Positions 9,292 to 19,649 of a stretch of DNA of 20,784 nucleotides are shown in pieces (positions within the stretch are counted from its first letter, which is position 1; each line of letters starts with the position of its first letter). This stretch comes from Pigoraptor vietnamica (taxonomy: Eukaryota > Opisthokonta > Filasterea). Where the stretch lies: assembly GCA_943704525.1 (NCBI GenBank), contig CALSCQ010002301.1:1-20784 (forward strand). The letters run 5' to 3'. A program made the position numbers and the translations under genes. The notes beneath the pieces were generated by a model. The model had not been told where the DNA came from and ran no database searches. It was given only the letters and a program-made list of their open reading frames with translations.

Positions 9292-12200
9292 TCAGACGCT
9301 TTGATGCCCTGAACACGTCTGGCGGTGCTGCGGCCACGCGACCTTTTGGCACTCGCGGGAGCAGTAGCGCACCACGAGACACGCACCGCATTTGAGCAGC
9401 TTGACGTCGCCCTTCCCGCACGCTGCGCACGTGCGCGAAACGGTGGCCCCGTCGCGAGCTGGAGTGCCCTGGTTGTTGGACAGCGGGGACTCGGCTGACG
9501 GCGGACGAGAGAGAGTGGGGGTCCTAGACTGTGCACTGTTCTCGGGCGCTGACGTCCGCGTACCCGCACCAGCCTCCCTTACACCCGCTTGGCCAGTTTT
9601 CCGTGAAGCCGCTGTCGCAGCCGTGTTGCTCGTGCGCGCACGTTCTGCCGCCAGTGCTACCTCATGTTTGTGGGCGCCCATTGAGGGCGCTGGCGCAGGC
9701 GCGGCGGACGTGGACGGCGCACGCCGTTTCTCCTGCACGGGTGCTCCTTGACTCGCTTTCGCATCGCGCACACTGGTGGCGCCCGTTCCTGCAGCATCGT
9801 GGCCAGGACGTCAAAAAGGGTACCCGTACAATGGGCCACATGAACCACTCCCTCCTTCACACCACGCCACAAGAATTAGACAAGCGATGGGGCTGCAGAA
9901 ATCGTATGAAGGGACAATAGCCTGAATACAGATTTTTGAATGGATGGAGTGTGCACTGATCCCGGCGGTCCCAATCGCACGGACACGCAACTGAGACACG
10001 AGCATTCACCTTTTTCGCACGGATGCGGTCCCATAAATCCATCGAGGACGGCGAAGAACGGGTGCTGCTTGAATTGGCACGTGGGACAAACGACCTTCGG
10101 GCGCGCGGCAATTTCGGAGGGAGAGAGAAACGAGATACCCTGCACACAGGCGGCCCTCGGCTGTAAGCAAGCGAGCTGCTCCGTCGAACATGTACTGTAC
10201 GCACTCATCCTCATACACGCGCACACATGCGCCCACACACACACAAGGCGGCCTTGCGAGCCGAGTGGCGGTTGTAAGCGCACATATATATATATATATA
10301 TATAAGAATTTGGAGACACGCCAGGGGGAAATTGCAGCGGCGCGGCACTTACCAGCCGGTGCAGGTGCGTCTCAGGGTCCTTCCGCTGATGTGTCGACAT
10401 CAAGTCAGTTATGGCCACCCCCGTCGCCTTCCACTCGCGCACGGCGACGTATTCGCCCTGAAATTAGCGAAGCATCACGGACCATTCTCGATTCCACAGA
10501 CATCGACTGCGGTCGCACATGTACCAACCACCGAGTTCTTGAGCACGCGCATTGCTGTCCCGATCACTGCGAAGGTTTCGTTGTTCTCCCGCAGAGGCGT
10601 AACCGCAGCGACGACGGCCGCCATCGTAACGCGCTTTACCTCGATAGCACGAGCGAGGAACTCGGCGGCGTCGTTGCACACGTGCTCATCGGGTGGTGGG
10701 GTGCAGCAAAGCAGGAGCTTAATTCTGCGCATGCAACTCACGGTAAGTTTGATGAAGATGGAAGGCAAAGGTCGCGCGTTATATGACGGCAGCAATTGAA
10801 GTTGCGTAGTAGACAACACTGGTAGGGAACAGACGACACATAACGTCACGCTCATTGCGCGCGCTGGCAAAAAACGTTCGGGTACAACTGCTCTGCGTCA
10901 ATGCACAGTTCACGATGTCGTCAGGGACACGTGCGTGTCGCGGCAATTAATACTGACACACGCACCCGCCCACAACGTTCGCCGCAGTCAAGAGAGTGGT
11001 CCTCAACAAGGCATGTTCCGTACGCCCTGAGAGGAGCATCCGCTGCCACACGTCTGACGCGCCAGCGATGCAAAACACAACGAGTGCTTCGCGGGCCGAC
11101 GTGTCCCTGCCGTTAACCAGCTGCTCCAACGAAGCGATCGAGGCGGAATTCAGAAACGCCAGTACAGCCTTGAAGGCCGCGTCATACCAACTGTGTTCTT
11201 GCACTACAGGTATCCCCAGCGCGCAATCGCACGCGACGCCTGGCCTCGAACGCCTGAGTTCATAAACAACGCGCTGTCCGCCCATGATGAGCATGAAATG
11301 AGCCACCAGACCGCCACTATAGCGACGCCCACTCTCAGCGTCAGCAACGCCCCGCACCCACTCGAGCGCAAACCGCACGTCGTGCACCCAGTCACTGCCA
11401 GAGCCCCACGTCCCCAGCGCATCAACGAGCCCCCGTTCGCACACGGACAGGTCAATAGAGTGGCCGTCGTCGAGGATCATCCAGCTGAACACATGACCAA
11501 AGGACGAGGCCACACGCACTACCCATCGCGCAAGGTCGGCACGTCCACTGCGAAACGCACACGCAAGATGTCGCATCAACGTCGTCGCAAATGCCGAGTA
11601 GCTATAGTCCTTCAAGTACGCAGCATCAGCTATCAGGGGCGGTGAAAGTTGGCACGTCCGAGCGAGTACGCGTGGAAGAGTAAAGACCTCGGCATCGACA
11701 CCAGGAGAATCGCTGCCGCCAGGGACGCGCACAATTATCGTCATGAGCGTTACCGCCGTTTTCGGGGCAATGCGCGCGGAAAAGATCGCATCGAACGCGC
11801 GGGTGCGGCGCGGGTCGTCGAGGATGCACTGCACCAGCTGCGCGTACGCGAGCCCATCTTCGGCGTTCAATTGGGAATGGGCCAGGGTCGCGACAAGCGG
11901 GTCCAAGCAGCCGTCAGTCACACGGGTGAGATCCAGTGCGTCGATGCGCCCGCGTTTTGGCTGCTCGAGAACGGCATCCAAAGCGAGATTCCACAATCGC
12001 TCCCAGTCGCGACTTTTCACGGTGTCGGCGTCCACGTCACGTGAGAGGGCAGTCCTCAGCGCGCCCCACAGAATCGATTCGTCGTGGTCCGTCAGCCCCC
12101 CTCGCGCGCAACGTTCGCTTTTACCGTCGCCTCCACTCGTGGCGTCAACGTCGCTGCGCCCGCGGACCGCGGAGGGATCGCCGTCGTGAGCGTCGGGGCG

Positions 12201-12876
12201 ATATGCGTCTCTCACCGCCTGCTGCAAGACGACGTACAACTCCATGCAGTCCTTCACCGACTTGAGATCGCTGTTCTGCGAGAGCCGCCCGATAGAGTCG
12301 CCCAGAGAGCCGTAGAGAGCGAACCGAATTTCCTCCACTGCCGCAATTCCGCGAATGTACTCTAGGGCTTCGAAAGATAACGAGGACGTTTCCGCGAGGA
12401 CGCGCAATGCACACCGCGTGTGCATCGCTGGATACTCGGCGAATTTCGAGCGGTAGAGATGGAGGAGCGGAACACAAGCAAACATAACGTGGTCAATACT
12501 GTCAGGCGCGGCGCTCGGCGTTGGCGTCTCCCCTGTGCCCCCCACCGCCGCATAGAACGACGCCTCGAGGACGTTGTTTGCGCGCAGCATGTCGACCACG
12601 GGCTGAGGACACAGCTCACGGAAGCGGCAGAGGACGAAGACGGCGAGCATAGCCGTCGCCGTAGAGCCCCATTCCGAACGGTCGTCCTCAGAGGTCTGTA
12701 TAATGACGCGAGACAGTTCGTCCCACGCGCGCTCCCACGCTCTCGCGTCGACGACGAGCCCTTTGAGCTCTCCTCGAGAACCGCGACTGCCAACCTCAGC
12801 TGCCAAAAGGCCGACATGCATCACAGAACTACAGATGCGCAGCGCGACCTAGAGGTGGGGAAAGGGGGAGGGAGGG

Positions 12877-12933
<57 letters not shown>

Positions 12934-13246
12934 GGTGTTTAGATAGCACGGCATGCTCCATCGGTCGTCGCTCAACTCGACACCAGCATTCGACGCTGAC
13001 ACACAACGATTGAAAGTTTTTCAGACATAGATTACGCACCGCAACATCCCGAGAGGCCAGCGCGCGCCCCGTCTCTCCCCTGCTCAGAACAAATTCGCAC
13101 ACCACTGCGAGCGTGACGCGCAGCCCCTCGACCAACGCGGCCGTTCCTCGCGCGCCCTGTGCGTCCACGAGGGTAATGAAGGCGTCGTCCCTTGCGAACA
13201 TTCTCAGATAGTCTCGCACGGCGGGGCTGTACGCGAGCGACGCCAT
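9292..13246 (-). CDS. Large MYND-type zinc finger protein with an unassigned N-terminal region, six exons
   Basis: Exons in transcript order: 13040-13246, 10966-12848, 10532-10724, 10353-10457, 10010-10139, 9292-9788. They sum to 3015 nt (1004 residues, stop TGA) and all phases agree. Start MASLAYSPAV. Residues 1-760 are mostly alpha-helical in character and include repeated motifs such as CRFRELCPQ and QCILDDPRRT. I do not recognise a family; an ARM/HEAT-like solenoid is possible, especially around residues 700-760. A CPTCQFKQHPFF segment (exon 5) adds Cys residues that could bind metal. A low-complexity Ala/Pro/Ser linker then leads to a complete C-terminal MYND finger with ligands Cys960, 963, 973, 976, 982, 986, His994, Cys998 (C-x2-C, C-x2-C, C-x3-C, H-x3-C). 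MYND fingers mediate protein contacts, often with proline-rich peptides. The donor of exon 3 (GTGGTT at 10531) is the least certain junction. Two broken copies lie upstream. Confidence 0.82.
10283..10305. repeat. (TA)n microsatellite in an intron
   Basis: A run of about eleven TA units lies in the intron between exons 4 and 5 of the intact MYND gene (10140-10352). It is one of the few AT-only stretches in the window. Confidence 0.9.
12881..12937. repeat. (GT)22 tract plus GGGT repeats in MYND intron 1
   Basis: A perfect (GT)22 at 12881-12924 is followed by GGGT repeats to 12937. On the transcribed strand this reads as a long CA run followed by an unbroken C/T tract up to the acceptor (…CCCCACCTCTAG, exon starting at 12848). 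The tract lies 30-75 nt upstream of the acceptor and is polymorphism-prone. Confidence 0.92.
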
Positions 13247-13419
13247 TTCGCCCAGCCCACAGCAACTGTTGCGCAGGGGACAGCGCAGTGTGGGGAGGAG
13301 CACGCAACACGGGAGCACTTAGTTAGACGATAAAGTGTGTCGTGGAGCCGCCGGTGACGCCGTATTGACCGCCGGATCGGGCTAGCCTGTGTCCAGACGT
13401 TTAAAAAAAATTTTTTAGT
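13247..13419. other. Upstream region of the intact MYND gene
   Basis: About 170 bp separate the start codon of the intact gene from the relic to its right. They include an A/T palindrome at about 13401-13416 (a run of A followed by a run of T). The stretch should contain the promoter. No TATA box could be confirmed. Confidence 0.4.
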
Positions 13420-13981
13420 CGCCAGTTGAGATTCCCTCAAACCCGAGGAGGGCCAGCGCACGCACGGCGTGCAGTGCGTCGTCGTGGACGTCGGCGTTGG
13501 CCCTGTGCCCCCGGCAGCCGTATAGAGCGACGCCTCAAGTTTTTTGTTCTCGCGCATGTCGAACACGCGCTGCGGACACATCTCTCGGAAGCGACAGAGG
13601 TGACGGAAGACGAGGAGCAGCTGCGAGCCCGCGTTCCACCACACCGAACCGACGTCTTCGGCCGCGGTATGTACGGTGACAGGGGATTCGAGGACTTTCT
13701 CAGCTCGCAGGCCGAGTACGACTTCTCGATAAAGGAGCGCGAGGCGTGGTGAGTGGGATCGGGCGTGCACTTTGGGCTATCGGACGGTCTGAGCCGAAAG
13801 TTGTTCTTATTTCGCCAATTGGCTTTATTGTACTTCTGGTAGCATGCAATAGCATGCAATGCAAGTGACTCTCCGTCTTCTTCTTTCTTTGAGGATGCAT
13901 GAAGCAAGCCCAATCCACACGCGCTTCCTCGTTCTCAAGAAGGCGAATACGTCGGCGGTCAGTCCACGCCATGGTCGCCAT
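13420..13981 (-). pseudogene. Truncated 5' relic of a MYND-family gene
   Basis: On the minus strand it starts with MATMAW (ATG at 13981), matching MAAMAC of the decayed copy at 17688. The 5' flanks of the two copies also match (13990-14035 against 17695-17745, sharing GAGCGCACATGCGCC). A later part reads LCRFREMCPQRVFDM, then LEASLYTAAGGTG, clearly paralogous to exon 2 of the intact gene and closest to the decayed copy. After PTSTTTHCTPCV the sequence jumps to RALALLGFEGIS, skipping about 20 residues present in the decayed copy. The frame then stops near 13420. At least one further frame change lies in the exon-1 part. The rest of exon 2, exons 3-6 and the MYND finger are absent. The relic cannot make a family protein. 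Confidence 0.82.
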
Positions 13982-14078
13982 CAGTCTCCGCCACGAGCGC
14001 ACATGCGCCCTAACGTGGTGCTGTGGGCATCGCGCCGGCTTCTGTAAACATAAGTACATGACTTCGGCTTGCATGACG

Positions 14079-17000
14079 TTATAGCTTCACATTTTCCCGC
14101 GCTTTTTTCTTTTTTGCAGTGATCAGTTTATCGGCCGTCTTGGCCCACGTCTGGCGGTGCTGCGGCCACGCGGCCGTTTGGCACTCGCGGGAACAGTAGC
14201 GCACCACGCGACACCCTGCACACTTTGGCATCTTGGCCTCGCTCCTCCCACACGTCCCGCACGTGCACTGGCCGCGTTATTCCGGGGCGGCGACAGGTGG
14301 CGCGGCGTTGGGCACCGGCGGGCACCCGCTGTTCGGGGCGTTCTTTGCGTTCGCAGAAGAAGCCGTCGGCGCGCGTTGTGTGGGTGTGTCTCGCTGAACT
14401 GCGGTGCCTTGTATCGTAATGAGGCGACAGTCAGTACACTATTGTTCCCGGCAATCAATCCAAAGAAGACCCAGAAGTATGCAGACACGCTGTAAGTATG
14501 CGGCGCATGCACCTACGGACACGACAGCCTCGCATATGCGCCGAATCTCACACGACAGAACAGCGTAAAAACCCACCCTTTGCGCACGTGTAGAACACAA
14601 AGGATGCCAAATGGTGGCTGAACTGGCACGCGGCGCAGCCAAACTGCGAACGCGCGGCCAGTTGTCCCGGGGAGACAAACCGAATGCCCTGCGCGTGAGG
14701 AGCACTTGAGACAAAGCCGAACACTAGCGTTCACAGCAATGTGCTACCCCAGGACGAGAAACGATTCGTCATTTGAAAGAATGAAGTGATTGCGCCAAGC
14801 GAAGTGACGGGAATGCAGTTGAAACGTTGAAAGGCCCAGAAGAAGAGTGCAATGCATGCGAAGAACGGCCCTTACCAGCCGGCGCAGATGGGTCTCAGGG
14901 TCCTTCTGCTGTTCGCTCGACATGATGTCTGTGATGTTCCTCCCCGTCGCCTCCAAGCGATCACGGCAGCAAGTTCGCCCTGGCACGCGACGACATAAGC
15001 ACACGCTCGCGCAGCTCCGCAAGGAATACACATCGAGAGAGACCCACCATCTGCTTCTGAACTGTGCGAAGTGCCGCGGCGATCACCACGAGAGCGAGCG
15101 GCGCTCCTTGAGGTTGCGCCACCACACTGACGACATCCGACATCGACAGCAACTGATCCGAGACAGCATATCCCGCGAGTGCGCCCGCTGCGTTGCACAC
15201 CTCTTCGTCCGGATGCGAGCTGAAGCACAGCAACAATCTGAGCAAAAAACGCAAGCGAAAGACTGTGAGAAAAGCATGTCAAATCAATACAATGGAAGGC
15301 CTCTATTCAGCTCTGCCAAGCCAAATACAGGGAGACGGAGATAATGACGATCGTAAAAACGCACAGGCGCACGCACTACGCACCCGCCCACGACGTTGCC
15401 GGCAGTGAACACGGGAAGCCCGGCTACCAACAGTTCCCGAAAGCGATGGCGGTGCCGAACGTGTCGCACGGCGACGAAGCTCCACGCAACGAGCGCGTCG
15501 CGGTGAGCTGTCTCACACGCCAGCGAAACCAATGCGTCGACTGAGCCCGTAGCAAAGTATTCGCGGAAAGCTCATATAAGCGGCGTCGACCCAATCGACC
15601 TCCAGCGCCGCAGTACTGCCGACTTTCGAGGGATTCGAAACGGGGCTGCGCGCCTTCAGGATGCGCAAGAACTCTGCCCGTCTCGGGAGGTCCACTGAGC
15701 GCGTGACGTCATGTTCTCCAACCTCATCGTCACGGCAGATCCACTCGATTAAGAACTCCGCGTCAGTGTAGCCGTCGCCAAAACGCTTCGCAGACATCAC
15801 CTCCCGCAAGAGCCCCTGTTCGCACGCGGGCAGATCGACGCGCCTTTCATCGAGCACCGTCGCGCCATGCACTCTGCCAAAGGACGCCGCCACGCGCACA
15901 ATCCAGCGCGCAACGTAGACATGCTTGTTGCTAAAAGCACGTGCAAGACGCTCCATGAACACGGTCGCAATTTCCTGCCAGTCCTTTGCAACGTCCTGGC
16001 CAAAAAAGGGCGGCGCATGCTCGCACATGCGTGCCAGCACTCGCAGAAAAAGCTCGACGTCCGACCGTGCGTTCGTAGACATCAGGGCGCCCTCGCGAAT
16101 GCAGGCGCGGCGCAGAAACACCATAAGGAAAACGGTTACTCCCCGGCCAATGCCGGGGAAGAAGAGCGCGTCGAACTCGGGAGTGCGGCGTGGGTCGTCC
16201 AAAATGCAGTCGACCAGCTGCGCGTACGCCAGCTCGTCCTCACTTGTAGTAACGGCGGGCGGACAGATAAGCGCCCGAACAAGCGGATCCAGACGGCCGT
16301 CGCTCACGCCAGTGAGGTCTAGCGCATGGGTGCGACCCCACCTCTGCTGCTCGAGAACGGCGCACACAGCGATGGACCCCATACGCAGCCTTAGAACGCC
16401 CTGCACCATTTCCTCCATACGGTCGTAGTGGGAGGTGAGACCGGCCTTCAGCATGGTCCAGAGAACTTGCAGCGGCCTCGACCCCTTTCCAGCAGTCCGG
16501 CCACCGGCTCGGCAACCCACGAGTAATGGCAGGAGGTGCCGCCCGTTATGTTCGTTCGTCGCGGCTCGCCCGCCTAGGGACAGCCGAGGAAACGCCGTCG
16601 TGCTCGTCGCAGCAGATTGTCTCCCTCCGATCGAACGCAGCGTGCTGCAGCGCAATCGACAATTCCAGACACTCCTCAAGCAACGAATCGATCACCTCCC
16701 CGTCTGTGTCGAGGGCACGCGTGAGCTGCGCCATGCGATCGCGCAAGCCGCATGCAAGTTCTCTCGTACGCTGCGCACTTTGACGACTTCGCACAGGTAC
16801 TCCAAGGCATAGTCGATCGAGATGCCCCTAAACCCGAGAACCGCCAGCGCACAGCGCGCGTGCATCGCAGGAAACTCGGCGACGCTTCCGTAGAGGTGAA
16901 GAAACGCCATGCACACGCACGGCGTGCGTTGAGTTGTCGTGGACGTCGGCGTTTCCCCTGTGCCCCCAACGGCCGCATAGAGCGACGCCTCGAGCGCCTT

Positions 17001-17688
17001 GTTCGCCCGCAGTATGTCGAACACGCGCTGTGGACACAGCTCTCCGAAACGACACAGGGAAAAGACGGGGAGCATCTGCGAGGCTGCCACCCACCACTCC
17101 GCACCAACCTCCTCACGGGTCGCCACAGTGACGCGAGCAAACTTGGCCCACACGCGCTTCCACGCCTCTCCGTCGTCGACGATGCCGGCGAGCTCACCGC
17201 GCAAGCCGCGCTTATAGAGCTCCATCGCCAAATCAGACTGTACGCCCAAGAATTCGCTACACGTTGAGCCGCCTGAAGGGGGGATGCATGCCGTCAGCAC
17301 GCACTGTGATGCACCAGCGCAACGAGTACGTGCATTCCATATGGTCATGAACCCACATTCGAAGCAAAAAAAGCGCAACACGAACACAACACTCGATAGA
17401 ACTCCCCAGCACAGAGCGGAACACGAGTACATCCACCCAGAGAATACACGCAACCCGAATCCACCTGATGCAGTAACAAACCCACCCCAGCGTCCTTGCG
17501 CAAAGCCAGCACTGTCCGCTCTGGCTCTCCCTTGAGCAGAATCTGTTCGCACACAACTAGATTGACACGCGGAAGGCCTCCACAACACAATTCGCGTCAT
17601 AAAGAAGATGGATGCGCTCCACCACGTCATCATCTGTGAATAGGTCCAAGAAGTCGCAAACCTGGGCGCTGCAAGCCATGGCCGCCAT
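14079..17688 (-). pseudogene. Full-length decayed paralogue of the MYND-finger gene
   Basis: All six exons of the intact neighbour are recognisable: 17486-17688, about 15384-17272, 15048-15237, 14876-14979, 14577-14688, 14079-14398. Intron positions and phases match, so this is a DNA-level duplicate, not a retrocopy. It is broken in several places. A one-base loss lies in exon 1 near 17566, and another in exon 2 near 16775. A frame change lies near 15570, and possibly one near 16540. Exon 4 has 104 nt where the intact gene has 105. An in-frame TAA at 14277 lies just before the MYND finger. The finger itself keeps CGTCG, KCAGC and YCSREC, but its last zinc ligand is Trp (HRQTW in place of HRQTC). 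The intact gene has none of these faults, so assembly error is unlikely to explain them all. Translation could at best yield truncated pieces. Confidence 0.82.
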
Positions 17689-17997
17689 CCCCACGACGAG
17701 CGCACATGCGCCAACGTGGTTGCAGCAAGGGCATCGCGATCACGGAAACGTATTCGAAACACCAGGAGCTAACTGGACTAGTCATTAGCTCCTGGAAACA
17801 CTCATACGAGGTGGTCATCAATTTACGTGACGATTTCCCGCGCTATTTTCAGTTTGTCCGGACTGGTGCGGCTTGTCCGGACGGCGTGTTGTTTCAATTT
17901 GTCGGACCGTGTTTCTAAGAAACAGAACACAACGGACTCGCAAGCAGAACTCAGGCCCGTCCTGTTCCTCGGTACTGGCACTTTGCCTCTGTGAAGA
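17689..17997. promoter_or_regulatory. Divergent intergenic region with inverted and direct repeats
   Basis: This 309-bp gap separates the start of the decayed MYND copy (minus) from the CAP gene (plus). It contains a perfect 11-bp inverted repeat, CCAGGAGCTAA at 17762-17772 and TTAGCTCCTGG at 17785-17795, with a 12-base loop. It also has two direct copies of TTGTCCGGAC (17854 and 17873) and a near copy TTGTCGGACC just after. GTCCGGAC is itself palindromic. A promoter role is inferred from position only. Confidence 0.45.
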
Positions 17998-19618
17998 ATG
18001 GGAACTTCGCGCAGAGCTTCAATTGTCGTGGCTGTCGTATTATGCTTCGGTGGGCACAGCGAAGCACGCATACATGAGAACACACATATACACGCACATA
18101 CATGACGCGCACACACACACACACAGACACACACACATATACACGCACATCCATGCACGCTCACACACACACACACATACACGCACACGCATACAGACAC
18201 ACACACATATAAAGGCACATACATGCACGCACGCACACACACACACACAGCACACACACACACAGACACACACATATACACGCACACACACACACACACG
18301 CACAAGGCATACATACACGCACATGTGTAGGCGTACTCCTCTCGCACTTACACACACACATCCGTTCATGCACCACGCGCACGCATGACACGCATAACCT
18401 CTCCCCCTCGCGCGAACACTTAAGAGAAACTCGAACATGAGGACACAACTAACACGCGGCCACGTGCAGTCGGCGGTGCTCTTGCCCAGGGCGACCCTGC
18501 ATTTGAGAACCAGGTGTTTGTCCTCGTCAACCAAGTACGCGCGCAAAATGGACTCGCGGCGCTGTGCCTCAACAGCAAACTGCAGCGCGCCGCGGAATTG
18601 CATACGACGGACCAGGCCGTCCATTCAACAATGAGTGCGTCCTTCTGACGTGCGCGTGTGTTTGTGTTTGTGCATGACGCGTGAGGACATGTGCGAGTAG
18701 ATGCGTGGAAGGCACTGCGTGCATGCGTGATGGACGTGCGTGGACGTGTGTGGTGTGCGTGTGGGTGTGTACGTGCGTGCATATGTTTGCTACAACTACA
18801 GGTAATGGGAATTCACCCGCTTGTAACATTGCATTCACCAGGTCACACTGGATCGGATGGCAGCAATCCGGGCGCGCGTGTCACGCGGCAAAACTACGAC
18901 TGGAACAGCGTGAGTGCGTTGCCCTCATGTTGCCGTGCGTGTCGGAAGTGGGTCTGTGCGTGTGTGCATGCGTGTATACGTGCAAGTGTACGGAATGTGT
19001 GCAGCGTGAGCGTGTCTTTAATCGCGAAGGTCAGTTGGTCGCTAGTCCAAAAAAAAAGCGAGTAACTGCAAGTAACGAGAGTGTGGATCGCAGGTCGCCG
19101 AAAACGTCGCCGCGGGACAACGAACGCCCGCCGAAGTGATGAACTCGTGGATGAATTCTCCAGGTCCGTACACTCTTGGCCACTCTCGAGGCACATGCTT
19201 GCATGGCGCGCGCAGTTTGAGAAGCTACAGGAATTCGCGTCGGGGCGCATCGAGCGTGCGATGCGCAGTTCGAAAATTCACCGAAATCTCCCTCTTGACG
19301 CCGCAGGGCACCGCGCGAACATTCTCAGCGGCAACACGATGATTGGCGTGGGCTTTCAGAACTACTACTGGACGCAGGTAACGGCGACCACCATTCATTC
19401 CTCTGTGCACACTATTGGCTGCTGCATGCACGCAACCCCCCCTTCCCTTACCCAAGAGCCTCCTGCCGCTCTCGCCTGTTTCCTCACTGAGCCCAGCCAA
19501 CGCGCCACGCTACAACACGTGAGGACGAGGGTTCATTGAATACCCGCATGTGCAGGTCTTTGCGCGCTCGTCCACAGAAACGTGCGACATGCCCAACGGC
19601 ATCAATGGGGCATTGACG

Positions 19619-19649
<31 letters not shown>

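Noticed and set aside
9392-9920. Plus-strand frames of 119 and 129 residues
   Set aside because: They lie opposite the MYND exon and mirror its low-complexity Ala/Pro linker. No motif is present.
13401-13416. A-run/T-run palindrome as a poly(A) insertion scar of a retrocopy
   Set aside because: The neighbouring relic shares 5' flanking DNA with the decayed copy, which points to DNA-level duplication. The A/T run alone is not evidence.
14277-14279. Reassigned TAA codon (sense reading) before the MYND finger of the decayed copy
   Set aside because: TAA, TAG and TGA all end open frames in this window, and the copy has independent frame changes. Ordinary decay explains it better.
14123-14512. 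129-residue minus-strand frame over the last exon of the decayed MYND copy
   Set aside because: It is out of register with the finger motifs, which lie in another frame on the same strand. It is a shadow.
17823-18448. Long frames of Cys/Val or His/Thr repeats
   Set aside because: They are translations of the CA/TG tract in CAP intron 1.
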